Notes under the pieces: model-generated
What the model saw: the letters and a program-made list of their open reading frames with translations, nothing else
What the model was told of the DNA's origin: nothing
The model's database searches: none
Translations under genes and position numbers: made by a program
Shown: piece after piece, positions 1 to 8,344 of the stretch
How the letters are laid out: each line of letters begins with the position of its first letter
Numbering within the stretch: position 1 is the stretch's first letter
Assembly: GCA_030613665.1 (NCBI GenBank)
Contig: JAUWLN010000001.1
Span: forward strand, 1-31,825
DNA from: Dehalococcoidia bacterium
Lineage (GTDB): Bacteria > Chloroflexota > Dehalococcoidia > Dehalococcoidales > RBG-16-60-22
DNA length: 31,825 bases
Reading direction: 5' to 3'

Positions 1-552
1 TATGGAGAAAAACTCCGCCGGGCTGGCCGCGTTGCGACTGAAAATACCCCTGATGGCGGAAGTAAGGACGTTGGCGCCCGGTTTCTTGATGCCGCGCATA
101 ATCATGCAGAGGTGCTCCGCCTGAATAACCACCGCCACCCCTGCCGGTTTAATGGCCTCCATAATGGTATCGGCAATTTCCGTGGTCATTCGTTCCTGAA
201 GCTGGGGTCGCCTGGAGATTACCTCCACCACGCGGGCCAGCTTGCTTATGCCGACTATCCGGCCTTCTTCATTGGGGATGTAGCCGATATGGGCCCCGCC
301 GTAGAAGGGCAGCAGATGGTGCTCGCACATCGAGTAAAACGGGATATCCCGCAGCACCACCATCTCACGGTGGCCGAGCTCGAAGCCGACCTTTAACTCC
401 GCCTTGGGGTCCTGTTTCAGGCCGCTAAACAGCTCGGCGTACATCTCGGCGACCCGTTCCGGCGTATCTAATAGACCTTCTCGCTTCGGGTCTTCCCCTA
501 TGGCTTCTATAATGTCCTTAATCGCCTTCCTGATTTTGGCCTCGTTAAACAT
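1..552 (-). CDS. folE: GTP cyclohydrolase I (3' end outside window)
   Basis: Translating the minus strand gives a near-complete FolE, the enzyme that converts GTP to 7,8-dihydroneopterin triphosphate at the start of folate/pterin synthesis in the cytosol. The zinc-site signature CEHHLLPF is visible mid-protein, and the later AEHLCMIMRG supplies the His and second Cys. The C-terminal SAIRGIFSRN and PAEFFSI show that only a few residues are lost beyond base 1. ATG codons lie at 555 and 552; an AGGAGG five bases before 552 favours the second. The gene begins about 23 bases after the threonine synthase stop, so it is probably the last visible gene of the operon starting at 4249. Family assignment is secure; only the 3' end is missing. 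Confidence 0.95.
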   Translation of the reverse strand, partial: MFNEAKIRKAIKDIIEAIGEDPKREGLLDTPERVAEMYAELFSGLKQDPKAELKVGFELGHREMVVLRDIPFYSMCEHHLLPFYGGAHIGYIPNEEGRIVGISKLARVVEVISRRPQLQERMTTEIADTIMEAIKPAGVAVVIQAEHLCMIMRGIKKPGANVLTSAIRGIFSRNAASPAEFFSI

Positions 553-575
553 CATCGCCTCCTGAAACGAGCTGG

Positions 576-1631
576 TTATCCCCAGCCCAGCGCCTTCTCC
601 ATCTCCGTGATATCCGGCGGCAAATGGAGGAAGGGCGGGGCGTCTTTCAGAGCGGTATCGGTATCTTTCAGCCCGGTGCCGGTGATTACGCAGGCAACTC
701 TTTTCCCGGAAAAATCCCTTCCCTGACGGGAAAGTTTGACCAGTCCGGCAAAGGAAGCCGCTGATGCCGGCTCGCCAAATATGCCGGCTCTGGTGGAGAG
801 AAGCTTTTGAGCCGCCATGATTTCCGCATCGCTGACCGTGTCGATGATGCCACCGGATTCATCACGCGCGGCTACCGCTTTCTGCCAGCTGGCCGGGTTG
901 CCGATGCGTATCGCTGTAGCCACCGTTTCCGGCTTTTCAATGGGATGCCCGTGAACGATGGGCGCGGCACCTTCCGCCTGGAATCCCATCAGCACCGGCT
1001 TTTGACTGGCCTTCCCGAGTTCCTGGTATTCCTTAAAACCCTTCCAGTAGGCCGTGATGTTGCCGGCATTGCCTACGGGAATGAACAGGTAGTCAGGGGC
1101 GTCGCCCAGGATATCAATGATTTCAAAAGAAGCCGTCTTCTGCCCTTCGATGCGGTACGGGTTAACGGAGTTCACCAGTGTGACCGGGTGCTTCTCGGTA
1201 AGCTCGCGTACAATCTGCAGCGCCTGGTCAAAGTTGCCGTCGATGGTCAGGATTTTGGCGCCGTAGACAATCGCCTGCGCCAGCTTGCCGAGGGCGATTT
1301 TGCCCTCGGGCACAACAATGATTGCCGTCAGGCCGCAGTAGGCAGCGTAGGCAGCGGCGGAGGCGCTGGTATTTCCGGTGGAGGCGCACATGATGGCCTG
1401 GCTCTTCTCTTCAATTGCCTTGGCCACGGCCACGACCATGCCCCGGTCCTTGAATGAGCCGGTGGGATTACACCCTTCCAGTTTGAAGTAGAGCTCCCCA
1501 CAGCCGATTTCCTTCGCCAGCGGGTCGCACCTGACGAGCGGGGTATCTCCTTCCCCCAGAGAAAAGAGCGGCGTTTTGGGGGTGATGGGGAGGAGGTCTT
1601 TGTATTTGTAGAGGACGCCTGTTTTCACCAT
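576..1631 (-). CDS. thrC: Threonine synthase
   Basis: A 351-residue PLP enzyme of the threonine synthase family, converting O-phosphohomoserine to threonine and phosphate. The PLP-binding lysine is seen in NPTGSFKDRGM (K61). A Ser/Asn-rich cofactor motif (CASTGNTSASAAAYAA) and the Gly-rich phosphate loop PVGNAGNITAY follow. The length fits the short bacterial form. A strong AGGAG precedes the ATG at 1631. It sits 28 bases after hom, so the two last specific steps of threonine synthesis (homoserine dehydrogenase, then threonine synthase) are adjacent; no homoserine kinase is in the window. No defects were seen. Confidence 0.96.
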   Translation of the reverse strand: MVKTGVLYKYKDLLPITPKTPLFSLGEGDTPLVRCDPLAKEIGCGELYFKLEGCNPTGSFKDRGMVVAVAKAIEEKSQAIMCASTGNTSASAAAYAAYCGLTAIIVVPEGKIALGKLAQAIVYGAKILTIDGNFDQALQIVRELTEKHPVTLVNSVNPYRIEGQKTASFEIIDILGDAPDYLFIPVGNAGNITAYWKGFKEYQELGKASQKPVLMGFQAEGAAPIVHGHPIEKPETVATAIRIGNPASWQKAVAARDESGGIIDTVSDAEIMAAQKLLSTRAGIFGEPASAASFAGLVKLSRQGRDFSGKRVACVITGTGLKDTDTALKDAPPFLHLPPDITEMEKALGWG

Positions 1632-1659
1632 CGAACGGAACTCCTGGTTTGAATTTCGG

Positions 1660-2964
1660 TTAAATTTCTTCCACGCGGATGAAGTTGCTTATCTCCCTGA
1701 CCGCCTCGAGCTGTTCAATATGATGCAAAGCCTGCTGCATCGCTTTCTCGGTCGATGGGTGGGTGGTCAGGACGATTTCCGCCGTCTGGGCGGTGTCATC
1801 TGTTTCCTTCTGAATCGCCGAGGCGATGCTTATCCTGTTGTCGCCCAGTATTTTTGAAATCTGGGCCAGCACACCGGGACGGTCGGCGCAGTTCAACCGG
1901 AGGTAATACTGGGTTTCAATCTCATCCATGGGCTTGAGCCGTTTTCCTGACTCCGGTTTCCATTTCAGCCGGTTGCCTACGCCAGAGATGATGTCCTGTG
2001 CCGAGGCCACGACATCGGCGACCACGGCGCTGCTGGTAGCCAGCGGACCGGCCCCCTGCCCGTAGAAAAGCACCTTGCCGATGAGGTCGCCTTCCACCAG
2101 AATGCCGTTGTAGACGCCGTCGACCTTGGCCAGAAGCGAGTCCTCCGAGATGAAAACCGGGTGTACCCGGACTTCAATGGAATTATCAATGCGTTTAGCA
2201 ATGGCCAGGAGTTTAATGGCAAAGCCCAGTTCCCGGGCGTAGCGGAAATCGCGGCTGCCAATACGGGAAATACCTTCCCGGTAAATGTCCTCCGGCTTGA
2301 CCACGGTCTGAAAGGCCAGCGAGGCCATGATGGCCAGCTTGTAGTTGGCGTCAATACCCTCGATGTCATTGACGGGATTGGCCTCGGCATAGCCCAGTTC
2401 CTGGGCGCTCTTCAGTGCTGTGGGGAAGTCAATGCCTTCACGCGCCATGCGGGTGAGGATGTAATTGGTCGTCCCGTTGATAATGGCGTAAATGCCGGTA
2501 ATATCATTGGCCACCAGGTCATGCTGGAACGGCGTAATCAGCGGGATGCCGCCGCCGACGCTGGCCTCGTAGCGCAGTCCAACCCCATGCTGCTGGGCCA
2601 GTGCCTGCAGTTCGGCACCGTGCTTGGCAATAACTTCCTTGTTTGAGGTTACCACGTACCTGCCGCTGGTGATTGACCGTTTCAGAAAGTCCCGGGCCGG
2701 GTTCTCGCCACCGATTGCCTCTACTATAATGTCGATGCCCGGGTCATTGAAAAACTCGTCATCGTCCGTGGTGAAAAGGGCGGTGGGTATTTCTTTAGCC
2801 AGTGGCCTCTTCAGGTCTTCGGGCAGCACTTTTATCTTGCGCAGGACCAGGGAGCAGCCAGCCTGCTCGGCGAGCATTTCTGCTTTTTCCGTCAGGACCC
2901 TGGCCACCTGCCCCCCGATTATTCCCAGTCCCATCAGGCCAATGCCAATGCTTCTCTTTTCCAT
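1660..2964 (-). CDS. hom: Homoserine dehydrogenase with C-terminal ACT domain
   Basis: This enzyme reduces aspartate semialdehyde to homoserine with NAD(P)H, the branch point to threonine and methionine. From the ATG at 2964 the protein has 434 residues. The Rossmann motif GLGIIGG is at residues 12-18, the catalytic region includes EANPVNDIEGIDANYKLAIM, and a C-terminal ACT domain begins around YYLRLNCADRPGVLAQISKIL, suggesting feedback control by threonine (inferred from the family). The frame is open back to 3039, but that longer start overlaps the upstream gene. The ATG at 2964 has an AGAGG-type ribosome site and leaves 25 bases after the upstream stop, so I chose it. Confidence 0.95.
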   Translation of the reverse strand: MEKRSIGIGLMGLGIIGGQVARVLTEKAEMLAEQAGCSLVLRKIKVLPEDLKRPLAKEIPTALFTTDDDEFFNDPGIDIIVEAIGGENPARDFLKRSITSGRYVVTSNKEVIAKHGAELQALAQQHGVGLRYEASVGGGIPLITPFQHDLVANDITGIYAIINGTTNYILTRMAREGIDFPTALKSAQELGYAEANPVNDIEGIDANYKLAIMASLAFQTVVKPEDIYREGISRIGSRDFRYARELGFAIKLLAIAKRIDNSIEVRVHPVFISEDSLLAKVDGVYNGILVEGDLIGKVLFYGQGAGPLATSSAVVADVVASAQDIISGVGNRLKWKPESGKRLKPMDEIETQYYLRLNCADRPGVLAQISKILGDNRISIASAIQKETDDTAQTAEIVLTTHPSTEKAMQQALHHIEQLEAVREISNFIRVEEI

Positions 2965-2989
2965 GCCGCCTCTTACCTCGCTACTTGTT

Positions 2990-4249
2990 TTAGCCTCTGG
3001 CTGCCTGCTCAATCGCCCAGGATTTTTTCTCAGCATCAAGAGAGTTAATGATTTCGTTGCCCTCGTCGTCTAACAGCGCTGCCATCCACTCATCAAAGGC
3101 TTTGGTCTTCAGGTAGTCCCTGTATTCGGTAGAGATGCGCCTGTCGGCATCCTGGGCAGGAATCTCTATCAGCCAGTAACCGCCCTTGGTTGTTGTCGTT
3201 TCATCACGCAGCGGCTCGCTTATCACGCCCGGTTCCGTTTCCGCAGCATGGGCATATTCATCAACCAGCCCGCTCATCTCACCCGGTGAAACCAGGTATT
3301 CCCCTTCATCGGAGGCAGCGCCTTGCATCTGGGAATGTTCTACCGCCAGGGGACCCCACTCCTCTCCAGCCTCCAGTTGACGTTTGATGTCTTGTGCCTC
3401 TTCTTCGTTGCTGAGGAGCATTACCTGAATATGGGTTTCTTCTTCCTCTTCATCCCTGTCCAGGACTCTGACCAGCCAGTAGCCGACCCATTTCTGGGCT
3501 TCGTCATCGTAAATTGGCTGGCTCAATTCCCCCACCCTTTGACTGAAAATATCATCGACAATTGAAGTCTGCAACATCTCTTGCAGAATAACTCTGGGTA
3601 CCCAGCCCAGGTCGCCCCCTCTACTTCTGGAAACTGGCTCAAGGCTCAACTCTTCGGCAAGTTCGCCGAAGTCTTCTCCATCTTCCAGCCGGCTCCTGAT
3701 GTCCAGAGCCTGTGACTCGCTCTCCAGCATCATTGCCGTTACCTGCCTCTGTTCGGCAAACAGGGGTACCTGGGAGTCGAAATGTGCACTCAGCAAGCGG
3801 TCGGTTAACAACTGCTGCCTGATCAGGTTACGATAGACCTCTTTATCAGGCAGGTCGTTTTCTCTGAGTTCCTTTACAACGTCTTCGTCGGCGATGCTGA
3901 ACCCAAGTTCCAGGGCGCCCTGTCTGAGGAGTTCATAGCGCTGTATATTTTGCAGGGCGCTATCGGCAACATATGAGAGGTCAGATACCGAATGATAAGC
4001 GCCTTCCAGTTTCAACATTTCCACATAATAATCCATGGCGAATTCAGTGCCATTCACCTTGATGACCGTCTCTCGCATTGGCTTGAACTGGCCGAGATAC
4101 CAGCCAATGCCCGCGACGGCAAGCGCCAGAACGATGACGAAGATGCCCGACGCCATGATTATGCGCTGTCGTTTTTTCTGCCGCTCCCAGCGTGAAATCT
4201 GTCGCGGCGTCAGTATATGCTGTGGTTTCTCCGGTTTTTTCTTGGACAA
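2990..4249 (-). CDS. Membrane-anchored SurA/PrsA-like parvulin peptidyl-prolyl isomerase
   Basis: A 419-residue protein with a basic cytoplasmic N-terminus, one membrane anchor (about residues 31-51, IMASGIFVIVLALAVAGIGW), a SurA-type N-terminal chaperone region (residues ~60-165) and two parvulin-like repeats (about 170-270 and 275-385). The first repeat contains SRSRGGDLGWVP; the second is more divergent (AASDEGEYLVSPGEM). By family it folds secreted proteins at the outer face of the membrane. The start appears to be TTG at 4249; no ATG lies upstream in frame, and a promoter at 4293-4321 fits this start. Being first in a probable operon with hom-thrC-folE, it has no obvious functional link to them. 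Confidence 0.85.
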   Translation of the reverse strand: MSKKKPEKPQHILTPRQISRWERQKKRQRIIMASGIFVIVLALAVAGIGWYLGQFKPMRETVIKVNGTEFAMDYYVEMLKLEGAYHSVSDLSYVADSALQNIQRYELLRQGALELGFSIADEDVVKELRENDLPDKEVYRNLIRQQLLTDRLLSAHFDSQVPLFAEQRQVTAMMLESESQALDIRSRLEDGEDFGELAEELSLEPVSRSRGGDLGWVPRVILQEMLQTSIVDDIFSQRVGELSQPIYDDEAQKWVGYWLVRVLDRDEEEEETHIQVMLLSNEEEAQDIKRQLEAGEEWGPLAVEHSQMQGAASDEGEYLVSPGEMSGLVDEYAHAAETEPGVISEPLRDETTTTKGGYWLIEIPAQDADRRISTEYRDYLKTKAFDEWMAALLDDEGNEIINSLDAEKKSWAIEQAARG

Positions 4250-4292
4250 GTCTACACCCTTCTTTTCATCATAATGACGAAATACTCTTATA

Positions 4293-4321
4293 TTTATAAC
4301 GTAAAAGCGTCATCTTTTCAA
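4293..4321 (-). promoter_or_regulatory. Sigma70-type promoter for the parvulin-hom-thrC-folE operon
   Basis: On the minus strand there is TTGAAA (4316-4321), a 17-base spacer and TATAAA (4293-4298), each one mismatch from consensus. The expected start near 4286 gives a leader of about 37 bases to the TTG start at 4249. Prediction from sequence only. Confidence 0.65.
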
Positions 4322-4366
4322 ATGTGAACTGGGACCGTCTCTACCGGCAACTGTATCGACGGTGCA

Positions 4367-5075
4367 TTAACCTACAATCAGACAATATATTTTAGCGCAT
4401 CTGCAACAGAATTTTAATGGCTGATTAGCCGCGGTCAGACGCTTGTAAATGGTTTTGAGCCCTGCCAGTTTGACGTCACCAAACCCGATTGCCTCAGTCT
4501 TATAGATGGCGAAGGTTAAAAGATAGGCGAGCAAAAGGAATAGAAATCCCATCGCTCCTCCCATCAAGCTGCTGACAATGCCCCCCCCAGGGCCAGGCAA
4601 AGTTCAGGGCAATCAGCTCTGGCGGAGGTTGAAAGATGGCAATGACCGGTGCCAGCGCCATCGCGGGGTAGGAAATCTTATTCAGTATAAGCTGGTGTTC
4701 CAGGTCGATGAAGCCGATGACGAGAAACAGGCAGCCGTAGAAGACGATGACGGCGAACGAAACGCTTAATCCAAAATACCAGTCGCTCAGGCCGAAATAC
4801 CAGTAGCTCAGGGCAAAAAGCAGGCCCGTGCCCAGTTCCACCCAGAAAGGCCTCCAGGGAATGAGCGCTCCGCAGTACCGGCAGCGGCGGCGCAGCCACA
4901 GGTAGCTGAAAACGGGTACCAGGTCGGCGGGTGACAGCCGGTGCTGGCACGAGTCGCAGTGTGAAGGCGGACGAAGTATAGACCTGTCCGCGGGCAGGCG
5001 GTCGATGCACACGTTCAGGAAACTGCCCAGGACCGTGCCGAATAGGGCGAAGATGATAACCAGCGCGGTATCCAT
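4367..5075 (-). pseudogene. pilD: Prepilin peptidase / N-methyltransferase, frameshifted and C-terminally truncated
   Basis: The first frame (from ATG 5075) begins with the PilD methylase domain: a membrane segment with GSFLNVCIDRLP, zinc cysteines CDSC and CRYC, then membrane helices and the first catalytic aspartate in FIDLEHQLI. At a run of eight C at 4581-4588 (eight G on the coding strand) coding moves to another frame, which carries GGIVSSLMGGAMGFLFLLLAYLL and the second aspartate motif GFGDVKLAG. A seven-base run would join them as WPWGGIVSS. After KLAG the sequence becomes non-membrane and stops, so the last membrane helices of the family are missing in all three frames. A 21-bp imperfect tandem duplication at 4774-4814 adds a second WYFGLS. 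No ribosome site is evident. Either a pseudogene or a badly assembled copy; the C-terminal loss cannot be explained by one sequencing error. Confidence 0.85.
4774..4814. repeat. 21-bp imperfect tandem duplication inside pilD
   Basis: Two 20-base units (4774-4793 and 4795-4814), differing at two bases, sit in tandem with a 21-base period. In the protein they create YWYFGLSDWYFGLS. The duplication keeps the frame. Confidence 0.8.
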
Positions 5076-5114
5076 TTTGACGTATTCTGAGCGTTTTTCC
5101 TCCGTTCGTCAAGC

Positions 5115-5154
5115 TACAAAAGAATTGTCCCCTCCCGGGAGAGCGGAAGGGGAC
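5115..5154 (-). terminator. Possible intrinsic terminator downstream of pilT
   Basis: Minus strand: a 7-bp stem formed by 5148-5154 and 5127-5133 (AGGGGAC/GTCCCCT on the plus strand), 14-base loop, followed by AATTCTTTTGTAG. It lies between pilT and the broken pilD. The T-run is interrupted, so strength is uncertain. Confidence 0.4.
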
Positions 5155-5230
5155 GTGAATAGAAGGAGACGACCGTGCATGAACACGGTCTGCATCAGCA
5201 TTACTTTTTGCCTGTCGGGCAGGCCTTACG

Positions 5231-6301
5231 TTATTCCACCTCCGCCTTGCCCATAAGCTTGGCTATTTCCTCGCGGTCGTTGCAGAAGGAAAAGAGGCTG
5301 TCGCTACTGATGACACCACTGCGGTGAAGGTTTATCAGGGCGTGGTCGAGCAGCACCATGCCCGTGTGGGTCTGCGTCACTATGGTATTGGGCAGCTGGT
5401 GGATTCTACCCTCACGGATGATGTTTTTGACTGCCGGATTGGCCATCATGATTTCGACGGCGGCAATTCTCCCCGTGCCGTCAACTCTGGGGACCAGCGA
5501 CTGGCATAAAATGCCGATGAGCAGGGATGCCAGCCGTGTCTGGGCGAGGTGTCGTTCGCGGGGGGGGAAAAGGTCGATGATTCGCTCCACAGCCTGCGCA
5601 GCGCTCGTGGCATGCCCGGTGGTCAGGACCAGATGGCCGGTCTCGGCCACGGTAAGCACGGCCGCGGCTGTTTCCAGGTCTCGCATCTCGCCCACCAGAA
5701 TGACATCGGGGTCCTGCCGCAGTATATGCTTCAGCGCATCCGCAAACGACAGGGTGTCCCCGCCCAGTTCACGCTGTGTGATGGTACACTTGTTGTTGAC
5801 ATAAACGTATTCAATCGGGTCCTCAAGGGTAATCACCCGCTTGCTATCCATTGAGTTCAGGTAATTTATCATTGCGGACAGCGTGGTGGACTTTCCGCTA
5901 CCACTGGGCCCGCTGACCACCACCAGCCCTCTGGGCTTCATGATAAGGTCCCTGCATACCTCAGGCAATCCCAGGTCTTCAAGCGTGGGAATGCCCAGGG
6001 GTATCAGCCTGATGGCGAGGGCAAGGGTGCCGCGCTGTTTGGACGCGTTGCAACGCATCCGGCCGACATCGGGCAGCGTGTAGCCGAAATCAAGTTCCAG
6101 GCGATTGTGAAAATCGGCTCTCTCTTTCTCCGATGTAATCTGCTCGAAGGCCTGCGCAATGTCATCGGGTATCAGAAGTGGCATGTCAGCCTCGGGCTGA
6201 AGCAGACCATCGATGCGAAAAATGGGAGCGTTATCTGCCACCAGATGCAAATCCGAGGCGCCTCTCTCGGCCGCTAATCGAACCAGGGCAAATATATCCA
6301 T
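5231..6301 (-). CDS. pilT: Type IV pilus retraction ATPase PilT
   Basis: A 356-residue cytoplasmic hexameric ATPase that powers pilus retraction and twitching. Walker A GPSGSGKST is at residues 131-139, Walker B in DPDVILVGEMRD, the His box in TTGHATSAAQ, and a C-terminal REGRIHQLPN element matches the PilT-specific AIRNLIRE region, which separates it from PilB. The frame is open to 6352, but the ATG at 6301, directly after the pilMN stop at 6306 and preceded by GGGGGAGAG, gives the canonical N-terminus MDIFALVRLAAERGASDLHL. The coding strand carries a run of eight C (5560-5567) encoding FPPRE; here it is in frame. Last gene of the intact pilus operon. Confidence 0.93.
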   Translation of the reverse strand: MDIFALVRLAAERGASDLHLVADNAPIFRIDGLLQPEADMPLLIPDDIAQAFEQITSEKERADFHNRLELDFGYTLPDVGRMRCNASKQRGTLALAIRLIPLGIPTLEDLGLPEVCRDLIMKPRGLVVVSGPSGSGKSTTLSAMINYLNSMDSKRVITLEDPIEYVYVNNKCTITQRELGGDTLSFADALKHILRQDPDVILVGEMRDLETAAAVLTVAETGHLVLTTGHATSAAQAVERIIDLFPPRERHLAQTRLASLLIGILCQSLVPRVDGTGRIAAVEIMMANPAVKNIIREGRIHQLPNTIVTQTHTGMVLLDHALINLHRSGVISSDSLFSFCNDREEIAKLMGKAEVE

Positions 6302-6305
6302 GAGC

Positions 6306-7760
6306 TCACTCTCCCCCGCCAAGAATGACATTGAAATCCGTGTAACCCGCAACCGTTTTCCTGAGGTTGGTTATGGTGATGCTGGAGAACCGTTCGCTTT
6401 CCTCCAGTTCTCTCAGGTATGAAAGGACGTCCGTTTCGGATGGGGCACGTCCAGAGATAGTCAGGGTTTCCCGGTTCTGGTTGATACTGGTCAGGCTCAC
6501 CGTTTCCGGCAGGCTGTTGACCGTCACTATAAGGTTGCCATTTACCGCTTCGCTCTGCGTTTCCAGGCTCGATACGGCCAGGGCAAAATTACCGCCGGAG
6601 GCCTCGGCACTGGTGATTTCCTTCTGGAGTTCGGCAATGGCATCGGCGTATATCTGCTTCTGGGCCATTTTCTGCTGCAGGAGCTGATTGGTGGCATTCA
6701 ACTGGGTCCGTGTTTCGGCAATATCGGTGAATGTGCTTTGTGTTATAAATGCCAGGAATAGAAGCAGGCCGATGGCGACGACCGCGCCGGGCACTGCCAG
6801 GATTCTGGTGAGTGAAATGGGCTCCGGTTGATAAACCACGGGCAGTACGTTAAGCTCGTTGACCAGAAGCCCGGAGCCGTTTGTCGGGGCGATTTTCTTT
6901 AGAACCAGCCCCATGTTTGCCGTATAAAGATTCGGGTCAAGTCCATCCGGACTCTCGAAAGGCGGCGATAGAGGCAGAACCGGTCGGCTGAGCCCGTCTG
7001 ATAACGCCTGGCACTGTTCGGCTTCACCGGCCAGTTCCCCGGAAGTAAGCACGGGCAGTGTGGCGGCAAGAGGCGTTTCAGGGTTGTTGGTGTTGTAGAA
7101 TTCAATGGTCCGGCTCACGTCATCTTTTATCTGCGAAATCTTCTCTGGCCAGGATAGGGCTTCATTGGAGAAAGGCACGGTGCGGATGGGCTGTGGAATG
7201 CCGACGCCCATGATAACGATGTCAAACTCGTTGGGCTGAACATCCACGATGACTGCCATCGTGTCATTCACCATTCTGGCCAGGAGCATCGGTTTCAGGT
7301 CCATCAGGTCGGACTTGAGACCGGCCAGCCGCAGAGTGTTGAACAAAGCATCGGCGGCGGTGCGGGGGATGGCCACCAGGAAGACCTGAAGTTTTCCCTC
7401 CGGTGCGGGGATTGATTGCCATTGGAGATAAAGCTGCTCGGAAGAAACCGGCAGTACCCGGTTTGCCTCCCGCCTTACCGCCTCCTCCAGCATATCTTTT
7501 GGCATCTGAGGCAGGATAATCGGTCGGGTGAGGCAGTGCAGGCCGCTGATGCCAAGAGTAACCTTTTTCGAGCCTATCTTCCGGACTTTGAAAAGCTGCT
7601 TTATTTTAGCGGCAACCTCTTCCTGTTTCAGCACCACGGCATTTTTCACCATGCCCGGGTCCAAAGCTACATCCGCCCATTTCTTTATCCGTTTGCCGCT
7701 GGTTACCAGGAGACGGATGCTGGTATCATCGATGTATAAGGTGACTACTTTCTGTGCCAT
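6306..7760 (-). CDS. Fused PilM-PilN type IV pilus assembly protein
   Basis: A single 484-residue protein covers two proteins that are usually separate. Residues ~1-290 form a PilM-like actin/FtsA-type cytoplasmic ATPase-fold domain (VTLGISGLHCLTRPIILPQMP; a later IVDVQPNEFDIVIM strand). Residues ~300-310 read NELNVLPVVYQ, resembling the INLLP peptide at the N-terminus of PilN that docks on PilM. A membrane helix follows (about 320-340), then a coiled coil (345-385) and a PilN periplasmic-type ferredoxin-like domain (405-482). The role is the inner-membrane alignment platform linking PilB/PilC to PilO. ATG at 7760 with GAGGAAAG. It starts 3 bases after pilO and touches pilT, so translation is probably coupled. 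Confidence 0.85.
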   Translation of the reverse strand: MAQKVVTLYIDDTSIRLLVTSGKRIKKWADVALDPGMVKNAVVLKQEEVAAKIKQLFKVRKIGSKKVTLGISGLHCLTRPIILPQMPKDMLEEAVRREANRVLPVSSEQLYLQWQSIPAPEGKLQVFLVAIPRTAADALFNTLRLAGLKSDLMDLKPMLLARMVNDTMAVIVDVQPNEFDIVIMGVGIPQPIRTVPFSNEALSWPEKISQIKDDVSRTIEFYNTNNPETPLAATLPVLTSGELAGEAEQCQALSDGLSRPVLPLSPPFESPDGLDPNLYTANMGLVLKKIAPTNGSGLLVNELNVLPVVYQPEPISLTRILAVPGAVVAIGLLLFLAFITQSTFTDIAETRTQLNATNQLLQQKMAQKQIYADAIAELQKEITSAEASGGNFALAVSSLETQSEAVNGNLIVTVNSLPETVSLTSINQNRETLTISGRAPSETDVLSYLRELEESERFSSITITNLRKTVAGYTDFNVILGGGE

Positions 7761-7763
7761 CGC

Positions 7764-8321
7764 TTAGCTTTCCTCGTAGACATAAACTACCATCTGTATG
7801 CTGGCGGAGAGCGTTGTATTATCGGCCGGATAAGGTATCTGGACGTCAAATGAATTGACTTCGGTGATAGGATAGTCACCATTAAGTTCGGTGACGAAAT
7901 CAACCAGCCGGTTTAACTCTCCCTCGACACTGGCGGTGACCGGCAGGGCCAGGCAGGGAACACCTTCCAGAGTCACCTGGTTCGCGACCGAAGAGCTTAT
8001 GGCGGTGATATTCACGCTGTTGGCCTCGGCCGTGCTGAACAGCATATCACTGACGATGATGCTGTTCATCGGCTGGGAAAGCGTTTCCCGGGCAGTTTCA
8101 GACTGCGCCAGCGTTTTGTCCAGCTGCTGCTCAAGTTCCCCCGGTTTTTTCGCGAGCTGCTCGAGCTCAATCGAACTCAGCTTTGAATTGAGCAGGGTAA
8201 GCTCTTCCTTCAGCTGTTTCTCCACACCGGACTGCTGTGAGTAGACCGTCCACAGGCCCACCAGGCCGATGAGAAACAACCCGATGGAGATAAACACCCA
8301 GCTTTTTTTACTCAGTTTCAC
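7764..8321 (-). CDS. pilO: PilO-like type IV pilus platform protein
   Basis: 185 residues with a short cytoplasmic N-terminus, one membrane helix (residues ~8-27), a coiled coil (about 30-80) and a C-terminal mixed alpha/beta domain (about 90-183) as in PilO. By family it heterodimerises with PilN; here the partner would be the C-terminal half of the next protein. Start is GTG at 8321 with GGAG seven bases ahead. Sequence identity in this family is low, so the call rests on topology and its position immediately before pilMN. Confidence 0.75.
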   Translation of the reverse strand: MKLSKKSWVFISIGLFLIGLVGLWTVYSQQSGVEKQLKEELTLLNSKLSSIELEQLAKKPGELEQQLDKTLAQSETARETLSQPMNSIIVSDMLFSTAEANSVNITAISSSVANQVTLEGVPCLALPVTASVEGELNRLVDFVTELNGDYPITEVNSFDVQIPYPADNTTLSASIQMVVYVYEES

Positions 8322-8344
8322 TCTTTACTCCGCAAAGTCGTCAG

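Noticed and set aside
807..1457. 216-residue plus-strand open frame opposite thrC
   Set aside because: Lies entirely inside a conserved threonine synthase frame, and its translation has no domain features.
5171..5190. 7-bp hairpin GACCGTG/CACGGTC between pilT and pilD
   Set aside because: No T-run on either strand and a six-base loop of no special sequence; not convincing as a terminator or operator.
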